Shown piece after piece: positions 35,690 to 43,601 of a stretch of 64,000 nucleotides of DNA. Position numbers and translations under genes: made by a program. The notes under the pieces are model-generated. The model saw nothing but the letters and a program-made list of their open reading frames with translations. It was not told the DNA's origin and did no database searches. Source of the DNA: Arthrobacter koreensis (lineage in GTDB: Bacteria > Actinomycetota > Actinomycetes > Actinomycetales > Micrococcaceae); NCBI RefSeq assembly GCF_009193255.1, contig NZ_WACG01000006.1, forward strand, positions 186,001 to 250,000, read 5' to 3'. Every line of letters begins with the position of its first letter. Within the stretch, counting starts at the first letter, position 1.

Positions 35690-37714
35690 TTACTTCAGGC
35701 GCACGGCTTCGCCCAGCACCCGGCCCGCGGCGCTGGACGCACCGGAGACGTTCCAGGCTGTGTCCGGGACGAAGTATCCCCTGGCGACGTCGACGGCAGT
35801 GACCGTGTAACGCGGCGTGGTGCAGTTGTAACCGGCCCCTGCCGGGAGCGCCGAGTAGCGGCAGTTACCCGTTCCCGGAGGAACAAACGGACTGAAGTTG
35901 CCGGAAGTGGGGACCACCGCTGCGGTGGCCGGCCCGGTGTTACTGACGTCGAACCGGTACGAGACCGTCTCGCCCGCGGAGTAGGGGTCCGAAACGACGT
36001 TGCGCGCGGCGTCGTCCCGGCTGCCGGTGATGCTGACTCCGGCGAGGGAGCCCGCAGGAGCCTGGATGCCGCTCTTCAGGGCTACCGGATAGCCGAAGAC
36101 CTTATCGGTGCCCGAAGCCGCTCCGGAGATCGCCCACGTGGTGTCCGGAACGAAGTACCCCTGCGCCGCTTCCTCGGCGGTAACCGTGTGCGCCGGAGTA
36201 GTGCACACGTAGGAAGCGCCCGGGGCCAGGGAGAGGTAACGGCAGTTGCCCGTTCCCGGGGCGGTAAGCGGTGCGAAGTTACCCGCCGTCGGCGTCACGG
36301 TAACCGTCCCTGCATTGTTGTTCCTGACAGTGAAGCTGTAGCTGACGCTCTGGCCCGCGGTGTAGGGATTGGCGGCAAGGTCGCGCGAGGTGTCCGTGCG
36401 GGTACCGGAAATGCTCACACCGGCAATGGTGGTGGTGCTGGGCGCCGGGGGCGGCGTGCAGCTGTTCAGCCAGCTGTCGCTGAACTTCGCGAACATGATG
36501 CCGTTGCTGTAGCTGGATTCGTACAGCACGCCGATCTGCCCGCTTTCCAGCCGGGTGACTGTCGAATATGCGGAGAAACCGGATCGGATGGTCCGCGGCA
36601 CTCCCCAGGTGGCGCCGTCGTCACAGGAAACCCGGGCGGAAACGTTTTGCCTGCTGTCCGGATTGTTGGCGTTGGTGAAGATCAGCTTCTTCGCGTCGGC
36701 GCTGCCGGCAGGAGCATCCGGGAAGAGCCGGGCGATCGCCGCGTTGTTGGCAGGATCAGTCAGCGCCGTGTCCAGGGTGACGGGCCCGTACGAGGCGCCG
36801 CCGTCGGTGGATATCGCCACCTTGCGGGCGTTGTCCGCGGCGTTGTTGGAGCGGGAGTTGAGCATCACCCGGCCGTCGGAGAGTTCCACTGTCTTGTTCT
36901 CGTCCATCCGGGTGCCCCCGTTGGCGCCCTTGACCCAGGTGGCTCCGTGATCATCGGAGTACACGCTGTAGGCCTGGATGGCGTTGGTTCCGTCCGCCTG
37001 CCGCACGTCGCCGGCGAATTGCTGGATGAGCCGTCCGGCGTAGGGCCCGTAGCGCAGCTGGATGCCCTCTCCCGAACTGGCGAACATGCTGCGAACGTCT
37101 CCGGGCTGCGGGTTCGTGGTGCTGCTTCCGGGTTTGACGATGCTGGTGATCAGCCGTGGAGCACCCCAGGAGAGTCCGCCGTCGCTGGATTCGGAGACTT
37201 GCGCGCTGATGATGTTCCGGTTCGCGTCATCGTTGCCGAAGGTGCTGCTGGCATACCCCGCGTTCTTGGAATAGACGGAGAACAGGAACAGCTTTCCGGT
37301 CTCGGCGTCGTACACGAAGCTGGGATCGCTGTAGCCGAACTTGCCTGCTCCGTTGTTGGCCGTGTCCAGGTTCCCGGCCAGGATGGTGCGCTGTGCGCCC
37401 CAGGTGGCTCCGCCGTCGGTGCTGCGGCGCATGACGATCGAGTTTGGGTTGGGCGAATCAGCGGCGTTGTTGGGCCGGCCGTCCCAGGCGGCAACAACGA
37501 CGCCGTTGCCGAGGTAGCTCAGGGCCGGAATGCGGTAGGCGGCGAACGGGCTCACCACTGTGGCACCGAGGTTCTGCTCGCTAAAGGTTCCGGGTGGATC
37601 GGTAGGCGCGGCGGCTGCCGGACCGGCAACCAGAAGGCTGGACAGCGCGACGCCGGCGGCGAGCGCAGCAGCGGCTAGGCGGCCGGGCCTTCGAAGCAGG
37701 GGTGATCGGGACAT
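35690..37714 (-). CDS. nanP: Secreted sialidase (GH33) with two C-terminal repeat modules
   Basis: This is a 674-aa protein. The signal peptide (MSRSPLLRRPGRLAAAALAA to AGPAAAAP) has RR before the core, so Tat export is possible. The six-bladed propeller is marked by YRIPAL (arginine-triad Arg) and Asp boxes RSTDGGATW, ESSDGGLSW, YSDDHGATW and ISTDGGASY, with a fifth degenerate one. The nucleophile pair lies in VLYESSYSNG. Two ~118-residue repeats follow (AGVSISGTR... and AGVSITGSR..., each with GNCRY and GYFVPDT). No LPXTG anchor is present, so it is secreted. It should release sialic acid from glycoconjugates. AAAGGA 5 nt before the ATG fixes the start. Confidence 0.92.
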   Translation of the reverse strand: MSRSPLLRRPGRLAAAALAAGVALSSLLVAGPAAAAPTDPPGTFSEQNLGATVVSPFAAYRIPALSYLGNGVVVAAWDGRPNNAADSPNPNSIVMRRSTDGGATWGAQRTILAGNLDTANNGAGKFGYSDPSFVYDAETGKLFLFSVYSKNAGYASSTFGNDDANRNIISAQVSESSDGGLSWGAPRLITSIVKPGSSTTNPQPGDVRSMFASSGEGIQLRYGPYAGRLIQQFAGDVRQADGTNAIQAYSVYSDDHGATWVKGANGGTRMDENKTVELSDGRVMLNSRSNNAADNARKVAISTDGGASYGPVTLDTALTDPANNAAIARLFPDAPAGSADAKKLIFTNANNPDSRQNVSARVSCDDGATWGVPRTIRSGFSAYSTVTRLESGQIGVLYESSYSNGIMFAKFSDSWLNSCTPPPAPSTTTIAGVSISGTRTDTSRDLAANPYTAGQSVSYSFTVRNNNAGTVTVTPTAGNFAPLTAPGTGNCRYLSLAPGASYVCTTPAHTVTAEEAAQGYFVPDTTWAISGAASGTDKVFGYPVALKSGIQAPAGSLAGVSITGSRDDAARNVVSDPYSAGETVSYRFDVSNTGPATAAVVPTSGNFSPFVPPGTGNCRYSALPAGAGYNCTTPRYTVTAVDVARGYFVPDTAWNVSGASSAAGRVLGEAVRLK

Positions 37715-37834
37715 CTCGGTCCTTTCAAGAGCCGGCAGTGGACCCGCCGGCGGCCGGCCCGCTGCCGGGCGGCGGCGGGACCAGTCCGCCACCGGATCCG
37801 CCCCGGGTCACTCCATGGCATGAAATCCAACGTT

Positions 37835-37875
37835 GGACATCCTATGACTGTAGAGAGGAGCGTGGCTGTGGACAA
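37835..37875 (-). promoter_or_regulatory. Predicted sialidase promoter with NanR operator
   Basis: On the minus strand, -35 TTGTCC (37875-37870) and -10 TACAGT (37852-37847) are separated by 17 nt. The operator core ATAGGATGTCC (37845-37835) follows 1 nt later. An 11-bp identity with the nanR-siaE site (26026-26036) and the same -10 hexamer as siaE point to shared NanR control. A perfect 12-bp palindrome (TCCAACGTTGGA) overlaps the downstream end. Confidence 0.65.
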
Positions 37876-37922
37876 TGGTTCGCGTTCAAACGCGTGTGAC
37901 CGGTGGGGACATTGGGTCGAGT

Positions 37923-37947
37923 GGGGCGCGGGGGCGTTGGGGTTGGG
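37923..37947 (+). other. Potential G-quadruplex
   Basis: Four G-runs (4, 5, 4 and 3 G) with loops of 3, 4 and 2 nt match the canonical quadruplex pattern on the plus strand, about 50 bp upstream of the sialidase -35. Confidence 0.6.
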
Positions 37948-38086
37948 CGTCGCGGGGGCGTCGCAGGCGCGGCGGGGCGGAGCAGGCTCGGCAGACGCGG
38001 GGGCCTCGCAGGCGCGGCAGGCGGAGACGCCGGGGCTGGGCAGGCACGGCGGGCACTGCACCCCGTGCGGCGCATGCATCGGTGAG

Positions 38087-38167
38087 TTCGGGTCGCTGAG
38101 AGATACCCTGCCGCATCTCTCGGGGACTTCGGGTCGCTTAGAGACACCCTCCTGAATCCTTCGGGGA
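38087..38167. repeat. Imperfect 41-bp-period tandem repeat, two units
   Basis: Units 38087-38126 and 38128-38167 both start TTCGGGTCGCT and end CTCGGGGA/TTCGGGGA, with shared GAGA-ACCCT-type middles. The second unit runs into the left arm of the 38156-38256 inverted repeat. Confidence 0.8.
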
Positions 38168-38256
38168 GATAACCCCCTTCGACGCGCCCAAAGCAGCGCC
38201 ATCCGAACGAAGGATGTGGCAGCGGGCCCCAAAAGAGCGTTATCTCCCCGAAGGAT
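38156..38256. repeat. 101-bp inverted-repeat element with 18-bp perfect ends
   Basis: The ends 38156-38173 and 38239-38256 are perfect reverse complements (ATCCTTCGGGGAGATAAC) around a 65-bp GC-rich centre. No ORF or flanking target duplication was found. It resembles a miniature palindromic repeat unit. Confidence 0.85.
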
Positions 38257-38338
38257 GCGCCGCCCGCGTGACTTCCACCCCACATCGAACTTCGGGGCCG
38301 GCGGACGCCGAGGCTAGCGGCAGGCTACGACGCCGAGG

Positions 38339-38944
38339 CTAGCGGCGGCCCAGAACGGCAACCAGGAAGTCCGACTCGACGTCAAACGGGCGCAGGTCCC
38401 AGGTGGAGAACTTCTGCTCGACAGTCAGCCCCACGGAGGAGGCATCCTCAAAGAAGGTCCCGAAATCGTAACCGCGGCCTGCGCCGAAGCCGACGACGAT
38501 TCGCCCGCCCGGCGCCAGATGCTGCTTCATCCTTTCCAGGGCATCCGGCGCGGTTCCGGGAGCCAGGAACGCCATCACGTTGCCGGCGCTGACAATCAGG
38601 TCGAACGGCTCGGCAATACCCTCGGCGGGCAGGTCCAGTTCGGTCAGGTCCATAGTGAACCAGGGAAGGTCCGGGAAGTCCTTCTGCGCGGCCGCAATCA
38701 GTTCCGGGTCAACATCAACGCCGACGACGCTGTGCCCGCGGCGGGCAAGCTCGCCACCCACACGTCCCGGACCGCAGCCTGCATCGAGGATCCGTGAGCC
38801 ACGAGGAAGCATTGCGTCCACCAGCCGCGCTTCGCCGGCCAGGTCGGCTCCGTCTTCCCGCATCTGCTCGAAGCGCTGGATGTACCAGGCTGAGTGGTCG
38901 GGGTTCTGCCGCTTCTTTGCTTCCCACAGGGTTTCTTTACGCAC
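38339..38944 (-). CDS. Class I SAM-dependent methyltransferase
   Basis: This 201-aa protein has motif I RILDAGCGPGRVGGELARRG (SAM-binding loop), an acidic end of strand 2 in VVGVDVDPELI, and motif IV in FDLIVSAGNVMAFL. It is a small cytoplasmic Rossmann methyltransferase of the Methyltransf_11/25 type; the substrate is unknown. The conserved N-terminus MRKETLWEAKK supports the GTG start at 38944, although the Shine-Dalgarno GGAGGG is unusually close to it. Confidence 0.85.
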   Translation of the reverse strand: MRKETLWEAKKRQNPDHSAWYIQRFEQMREDGADLAGEARLVDAMLPRGSRILDAGCGPGRVGGELARRGHSVVGVDVDPELIAAAQKDFPDLPWFTMDLTELDLPAEGIAEPFDLIVSAGNVMAFLAPGTAPDALERMKQHLAPGGRIVVGFGAGRGYDFGTFFEDASSVGLTVEQKFSTWDLRPFDVESDFLVAVLGRR

Positions 38945-39329
38945 CCCTCCAGCCTACGCGGGGCGGGGCGCTCGGCCGCCGCACGGGTTCCCACTACCCG
39001 TAACGCCAGTTACCTCAATGAACCCCATCAGCACCATGGGCACCCAGGAGTGGGAGCACAGGCGCCGAGCTGCCGGGCGACTAAGACAACCGGGCACCAA
39101 AACCCCGGGCTGCCCACCCCACGCCACAGGACTGCAGGAGCGCCGAGTCACTGAGACGTCGGGCCGGCGCGGCGCCAGAGACCGACAGGTCCGCGCGGCG
39201 CCAGGTCCCAGGGCCGGGCCGAGCGCCCCCGGCCCCCGAGCCCTACGGCCTCGGAGCCCCCATCACCACGCCCTAGAACCTCCACACCACCCCTTGACGC
39301 CCCGCGTCCGTCAACTTAGATTGACACTC
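38945..39329. other. Intergenic region with the promoter of the HTH/Clp_N cassette
   Basis: Of 385 bp, only the right-hand end (39294-39329, promoter) has an identifiable role. The rest is GC-rich and lacks a convincing ORF. A frame starting at an ATG at 39018 reads into the HTH gene but has low-complexity Arg/Pro-rich content. Confidence 0.6.
39294..39322 (+). promoter_or_regulatory. Promoter giving a probably leaderless transcript
   Basis: A -35 TTGACG (39294-39299), 17-nt spacer and -10 TAGATT (39317-39322) lie such that transcription should start 7-8 nt later, at or next to the A of the ATG at 39330. An inverted repeat GTCAA-n6-TTGAC overlaps the -10. Confidence 0.75.
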
Positions 39330-39545
39330 ATGGAAGAAAGTTCCCGGCTGGCCGCCGCAGCCGCCAGCCCTGACCCGGCAACCGGCCTGGCCGCCGTCGT
39401 GGCACTGGGCAAACTGCGTGACCAGCTCGAAGCCGTCCAGGTGGCCAACGCCCGGGCGCAGGGCTGGTCCTGGCAGGCCATTGCGGACCAGCTCGGCGTC
39501 AGCAAGCAGGCAGTCCACCAGAAGTACAACCGGAAACCGAGGTAA
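39330..39545 (+). CDS. Small HTH DNA-binding protein
   Basis: This 71-aa protein is an N-terminal helix (ATGLAAVVALGKLRDQLEAV) followed by a helix-turn-helix, ARAQGWSWQAIADQLGVSKQ, and a basic end VHQKYNRKPR. It looks like a stand-alone sigma/resolvase-type HTH regulator. There is no Shine-Dalgarno; the promoter spacing indicates leaderless translation. It is 4 nt from the Clp_N gene, and the pair recurs in related actinobacteria as far as I know. It probably regulates its own operon. Confidence 0.82.
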   Translation: MEESSRLAAAAASPDPATGLAAVVALGKLRDQLEAVQVANARAQGWSWQAIADQLGVSKQAVHQKYNRKPR

Positions 39546-39549
39546 CACC

Positions 39550-40209
39550 ATGTTTGAGCGCTTCACCCAACAAGCCCGATCCAGCGTTGTCGCAGCTCAG
39601 GAAGGAGCGCACACCCTCCAAGCGACACAAATCCTCCCGGCACACGTGCTGCTGGGCGCCGTTGCTTCAGCCGAGGCGTCGAACTCTCCGCTGGCCGGGA
39701 TCCTGGCGGAAGCAGGAATCACCTCCGCCGCCCTGCAGCCGGAGTTGCTGGCCCTCGGTTCGGCCACCGTTCTCAACGAACAGGATGCCGAAGCGCTTCA
39801 GTCCATCGGCATCGACCTGCAGGCGGTGCGGCGGGCGGTCGAGGAGCAGTTTGGCCCCGGTGCGCTCGACGCCGACGCGTTGGCGCCGGCGTCGGTCGAG
39901 GCGTCAGCGTCGGCCTCCGCACCGCGAAACCGGTTCGGCCGCCTCAAGGGCGGCGGCACCAAGCGCGGCGGCACCAAGGGCAGCGGAGTCAGAGGCAGGG
40001 GGATACCGTTCAGCAGGGGCGCAAAGTCGGTGTTGGAAAACAGCCTCCGCGAAGCTGCCGCCCACAGGGACGGCTACATCGGAGCCGAACACATTGTGCT
40101 GGGGGTGATCCGCACAGCAGACCCCACGGCAACGGCGCTGATCAGCAGCCATACGAACCCTGCCGAACTGGCTACCCGGATCCGCAACACCCTGAACCGC
40201 GCCGCCTAA
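39550..40209 (+). CDS. Clp N-terminal-domain protein lacking ATPase domains
   Basis: This 219-aa protein starts MFERFTQQARSSVVAAQEGA, the first helix of ClpC-type N-domains. One Clp_N repeat occupies residues 1-80 (ILPAHVLLGAVASAE) and a second residues 155-215 (KSVLENSLREAAAHRDGYIGAEHIVLGVI). A Gly/Lys-rich linker (about residues 120-150) joins them. There is no Walker motif. A free N-domain could bind substrates, adaptors or phospho-arginine and modulate ClpC; that is inference. It directly follows the HTH gene. Confidence 0.85.
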   Translation: MFERFTQQARSSVVAAQEGAHTLQATQILPAHVLLGAVASAEASNSPLAGILAEAGITSAALQPELLALGSATVLNEQDAEALQSIGIDLQAVRRAVEEQFGPGALDADALAPASVEASASASAPRNRFGRLKGGGTKRGGTKGSGVRGRGIPFSRGAKSVLENSLREAAAHRDGYIGAEHIVLGVIRTADPTATALISSHTNPAELATRIRNTLNRAA

Positions 40210-40229
40210 ACCGCGTGTCCAAGCACGGC

Positions 40230-41141
40230 TCAGAGAGCGGATGACGGCGAACCCGGCCGGGACGGGCCTGCGGCATGTGGTCCGGGCGGGGAAGACACAG
40301 CACGCTGCGACTCCCCGGCGGCTGGGAGGTGGGCCGATGCCAGCAGCGCCAGCTTCCCGGCGTCGTCCGTCCCCTGTTCCGGGTGGAAGACCACCAGCGT
40401 GATTCCGTCCGCCCCGCCCACCTCCAGCCGTTCCCGGTTCAGAGTCAGCTCTCCAACCTGCGGGTGGTTCAAGCGGAGGGAACCGCCCGTCCTGCCCTTT
40501 ACGTCGTGTTTGGCCCAGAGCTTCACGAACCTCGGGCTTGCCAGCGAAAGCTCGCCGGTCAACTCGATGAACCGCGGATCGTCAATGTCCTTGCCCACGG
40601 CCTGCCGCAGGCTTGCCACCAGGCATTCAGCGACCTCCTCCCAGTCCGGGTACAGGTCCTGTTCCGTCGGATCCAGGAACAGGTCCCGGAGGTGGTTACG
40701 GCCGGCGGACAGCCTCGGTGACAGCGCGCTGGCCAGCGGATTCGCAGCCAGGACGTCGAAGTAGCGCCCCTCGAGGAACGCCGGCTGCGTCATGGAATTC
40801 AACAGGTTCAGCGCGCCGGGCGGAGGGACCTCGGCACGGGCCTTCCGTCTGCGGGGACTGGGGGCCTCACAGACCAGGGCCACCAGATGGGCCAGGTGGT
40901 CCTGGTCCAGGCGCAGCACCCGGGCGAGTGACTCGACCACCTGCAGGGACGGATTCCGGTCCCGTCCGCGCTCAAGCCTCAGGTAGTAGTCGGCGCTGAT
41001 TCCAGCCAGCATCGCCACCTCCTCCCGCCGCAGTCCGGGCACGCGCCGCACTCCGCCGTCGGGAATTCCCGCCTGCTCGGGAGTCACAAGGGCACGCCGG
41101 GCCCGGAGATAGGCTCCGAGTGCGTTGGTCGTCTCAGTCAT
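40230..41141 (-). CDS. XRE-type regulator with MmyB-like ligand-binding domain
   Basis: This 303-aa protein has an HTH at residues 10-75 (LGAYLRARRALVTPEQAG, VPGLRREEVAMLAGISADYY, LRLERGRDRNPS). The C-terminal PAS-like MmyB domain follows (GRYFDVLAANPLASALSP, RNHLRDLFLDPTEQDLYPDW, LNHPQVGELTLNRERLEV). A low-complexity tail (PPGPHAAGPSRPGSP) follows. It is divergent from an SDR oxidoreductase gene, a very common arrangement in which the regulator controls the reductase. The ATG at 41141 is chosen because the longer frame covers the intergenic region. Confidence 0.87.
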   Translation of the reverse strand: MTETTNALGAYLRARRALVTPEQAGIPDGGVRRVPGLRREEVAMLAGISADYYLRLERGRDRNPSLQVVESLARVLRLDQDHLAHLVALVCEAPSPRRRKARAEVPPPGALNLLNSMTQPAFLEGRYFDVLAANPLASALSPRLSAGRNHLRDLFLDPTEQDLYPDWEEVAECLVASLRQAVGKDIDDPRFIELTGELSLASPRFVKLWAKHDVKGRTGGSLRLNHPQVGELTLNRERLEVGGADGITLVVFHPEQGTDDAGKLALLASAHLPAAGESQRAVSSPPGPHAAGPSRPGSPSSAL

Positions 41142-41182
41142 GGGATTACAGTACGACGCCGCGGACCGGCGGAAGAGGGCCC

Positions 41183-41208
41183 TGTCACACCCCTGGATAA
41201 AGGGGACA
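41183..41208. promoter_or_regulatory. Candidate operator between MmyB-like regulator and SDR gene
   Basis: An interrupted inverted repeat TGTC...CCCCT-n6-AGGGG-ACA sits midway between the two divergent starts and is a plausible regulator site. Confidence 0.35.
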
Positions 41209-41285
41209 CTGGTTGCCGCCAAGTGCCGCTCCTAGCTTGGTAGCAGGCCCGGACCGGGCCGGCAGCTTTCAACCCAAGGAGTCCC

Positions 41286-41975
41286 ATGACCGTCACATTG
41301 ATCACCGGCGCCAACCGCGGCATCGGCTACGAAACCGCCCGGCAGCTCATCAGGCTTGGCCACACCGTCTGGATCGGCGCCCGGGATGCCGAACGCGGGG
41401 GAAAAGCCGCGGCAGAGCTCGGTGCCCGGTTTGTGCCGCTTGATGTCACCGACGATGCTTCCGTAAGCGAAGCACTGGACACCATCGGCCGGGCCGAGGG
41501 AGCCCTGGACGTGCTGGTGAACAACGCCGGAGTGATGGCCACCGGTGTCCCGGACGGACCCTCGGCGCTGCGCTCCTTCGATACCAACGCCGTCGCTATT
41601 GTCCGCGTCACTGAGGCTGCGCTCCCCTGGCTGCGCCGGTCCCCGAACCCAGTGGTCGTGAACGTCACTTCCAGCATGGGGTCCTTCTGGGCGGTGACCA
41701 ACCCGGAACGTCCGGAGTCCACCATCAGCGCCGCACCGCTGTACGCAGCCTCCAAGGCAGCCGCAACCATGCTCACGGTCCAGTACGCCAAGGCGCACCC
41801 GGACGTGAAGTTCAACGCGGTGGAGCCCGGCTTTACCGCCACGGACATGACTGCGGACATGGAGGGCGGGCGTCCGGTGGAGGACAGCGCGGCCGTGGTG
41901 GCGCGGCTGGCAGCGCTTGGCCCGGAGGGACCCACCGGAACCTTCACCGACGAGACCGGCGTGCTGCCCTGGTAG
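41286..41975 (+). CDS. SDR-family NAD(P)-dependent oxidoreductase
   Basis: This 229-aa classical SDR has cofactor motif TLITGANRGIGYETARQL at the N-terminus, VLVNNAGVMATG, catalytic Ser in VVNVTSSMG and the Tyr/Lys pair in APLYAASKAAATML. ARDAER after strand 2 suggests NADP preference. AAGGAG lies 5 nt before the ATG. It reduces or oxidises an unknown carbonyl/alcohol under the divergent MmyB-like regulator. It abuts the convergent VOC gene with no gap. Confidence 0.9.
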   Translation: MTVTLITGANRGIGYETARQLIRLGHTVWIGARDAERGGKAAAELGARFVPLDVTDDASVSEALDTIGRAEGALDVLVNNAGVMATGVPDGPSALRSFDTNAVAIVRVTEAALPWLRRSPNPVVVNVTSSMGSFWAVTNPERPESTISAAPLYAASKAAATMLTVQYAKAHPDVKFNAVEPGFTATDMTADMEGGRPVEDSAAVVARLAALGPEGPTGTFTDETGVLPW

Positions 41976-42383
41976 CTACACGCCGTTGATGCGGATCTGG
42001 TTGCCGGCCGGGTCGCGGAAAGCGCAGTCGCGGATGCCGTAGGGCTGGTCGGTCGGCTCCTGGATGACTTCCGCGCCGGCCGACTGGACGGCGTCGAACG
42101 CCGCATCCACATCTGTGGAGGAGAGCACCAGGGTGGCGAACGTCCCCTTGGCCATCATCTCGGCAATCATCCGCGTCTCTTCCTCGGTGATGGAGGGATC
42201 AGCGGACGGCGGATACAGCACCACGGAGACCTCCGGCTGGCCCGCCGGGCCCACGGTGATCCACCGCATTCCCTCGTAGCCGACGTCGTTCCGCACCTCG
42301 AAGCCCAGGGCGTCACGATAGAACGCGAGGGACTCGTCGGGGTCGGTCTGGGGCAGGAAACTGTTGGATATGTTCAGGTTCAT
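41976..42383 (-). CDS. VOC-superfamily protein
   Basis: This 135-aa protein has two beta-alpha-beta modules: SLAFYRDALGFEVRNDVGYE, then LVLSSTDVDAAFDAVQSAGAEV and CAFRDPAGNQIRI. The ending DPAGNQIRI is characteristic of glyoxalase/bleomycin-resistance-like proteins. It lies 14 nt after the AraC-type gene on the same strand, so the regulator and VOC protein form an operon. Substrate unknown. Confidence 0.85.
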   Translation of the reverse strand: MNLNISNSFLPQTDPDESLAFYRDALGFEVRNDVGYEGMRWITVGPAGQPEVSVVLYPPSADPSITEEETRMIAEMMAKGTFATLVLSSTDVDAAFDAVQSAGAEVIQEPTDQPYGIRDCAFRDPAGNQIRINGV

Positions 42384-42397
42384 GCCGGCAACGATAG

Positions 42398-42838
42398 TTA
42401 GCGGCCGGCGGGCTGCGCTTCTTGATTCCTGACCGGTTTGGAAACGTTCTTCGCGACACAGGACGGCATGCCTTTGGTCGCATCCGCGTGCTCGCGCCGG
42501 TAGGTGCTCGGCGGGATGCCCACCAGTTCCGTAAAGCGGGTGCTGAAAGTGCCCAGTGAGGAACAGCCGACGGCGAAGCACACCTCGGTCACGGACAGGT
42601 CGCCGCGGCGGAGCAGGGCCATGGCCCGTTCGATGCGCCGGGTCATGAGATACGAATACGGCGCCTCGCCGAAGGCCCGTTTGAACTCCCTGCTCAGGTG
42701 CCCGGAAGACATGTGCGCGTCGCGGGCGAGCGCATCAACGTTGAGGGGCTGGGCGTACTCCCGATCGATCCGGTCCCGGACGCGGCGGAGCACCACCAGA
42801 TCCCGCAGCCGCTGGTTCTGGGCTGTACTGCTGGACAT
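42398..42838 (-). CDS. AraC-family transcriptional regulator (HTH domain only)
   Basis: This 146-aa protein consists mainly of the two-HTH AraC domain: DRIDREYAQPLNVDALARDA, MSSGHLSREFKRAFGEAPYS, VTEVCFAVGCSSLGTFSTRF and GIPPSTYRRE. There is no separate ligand domain, so it is a short SoxS/MarA-like form. It precedes the VOC gene in a two-gene operon and probably regulates it. Confidence 0.88.
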   Translation of the reverse strand: MSSSTAQNQRLRDLVVLRRVRDRIDREYAQPLNVDALARDAHMSSGHLSREFKRAFGEAPYSYLMTRRIERAMALLRRGDLSVTEVCFAVGCSSLGTFSTRFTELVGIPPSTYRREHADATKGMPSCVAKNVSKPVRNQEAQPAGR

Positions 42839-42870
42839 GGGGATACGGTAACCCCTGTGTGCGGGGCAGG

Positions 42871-43326
42871 CTAGGGAGCTGCGCTTCGTGCGCGCATTTC
42901 GCGGTGCCGGTTCACGAATCGCAGCACCCACACCAGGAGGGCATTCCCGGCGAGGGTTCCGCCAGCCACCAGGATGGCGCCCACGGCCCACAGTCCGGAG
43001 TCATCGCCGAGGGCAGCGGTCAGCATCCAGGCAGCTGTGAACCCAACGGGGAGCGCAGGAATCAGCAGCAGCGGACGGAGAACCTTCACGCCCATCCAGG
43101 CCAGCACCATCCAGGTCACTGCGCAGCCGGCAACCTGCCACGACTCGTACGGGCCGGAGCTCTCACTTCCGGAACCGTCCCGGACGGTATCCCAGGCAAA
43201 CCATCCCCACCACAGGCCTGCGCCCAGCACGGTGAAGGCGATGGCCGCACCGGGCTGCAGCGTCCGGGCTATGCCAGGAGCCAGGACAGGGCGGGTTTCA
43301 GCGGAACCGGGTGCGGTGGAGGTCAT
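42871..43326 (-). CDS. Hypothetical membrane protein
   Basis: This 151-aa protein has four predicted helices at about residues 27-47 (AIAFTVLGAGLWWGWFAWDT), 62-80, 84-104 and 112-135. The C-terminus is basic (RFVNRHREMRARS). I recognise no family. It stands alone between the AraC-type gene and the butanediol-type dehydrogenase. Confidence 0.65.
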   Translation of the reverse strand: MTSTAPGSAETRPVLAPGIARTLQPGAAIAFTVLGAGLWWGWFAWDTVRDGSGSESSGPYESWQVAGCAVTWMVLAWMGVKVLRPLLLIPALPVGFTAAWMLTAALGDDSGLWAVGAILVAGGTLAGNALLVWVLRFVNRHREMRARSAAP

Positions 43327-43601
43327 GCCTCAACCCTGCCACCCGGACGGCGCACGGCAAAGGAACCGCCCGGGGGCTGTTTAACCAGCGTGGTTCCTTC
43401 GGGCAGCCTCTTCACGGCGTACCCGGATCCACTGATACAGGCCGAAGGCGCACAGGCAACGGTCCCAGCACCCGCCACCACCTCCCCACACCCCCCCGCT
43501 GTGCGCACAGCGGTCCAGAGGCCTACGGTGGGAAGTGAGGAGCGCAGTGCACTGTGCTTTTCCCAGAAGTCCAGAAGAATGTCCGGAAGAATGGAGTAGT
43601 C

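Larger units (their letters stand above)
37876..38338. other. Long intergenic region: G-rich tract and repeats, no gene
   Basis: The 623 bp between the sialidase and methyltransferase genes hold the sialidase promoter, a G-quadruplex-type run at 37923-37947, two GC-rich near-repeats around TCGCAGGCGCGGC, a 40-bp imperfect tandem repeat (38087-38167) and an inverted-repeat element (38156-38256). Open frames here are repeat artefacts without Shine-Dalgarno sequences or recognisable domains. Confidence 0.7.

Noticed and set aside
35636-37678. 680-aa plus-strand frame opposite the sialidase
   Set aside because: No domain; the minus strand has signal peptide, YRIP and Asp boxes.
38580-39329. Open plus-strand frame running through the methyltransferase antisense strand and into the HTH gene
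   Set aside because: Arg/Pro/Gly low complexity, no ribosome-binding site, and a good promoter lies just before the ATG at 39330.
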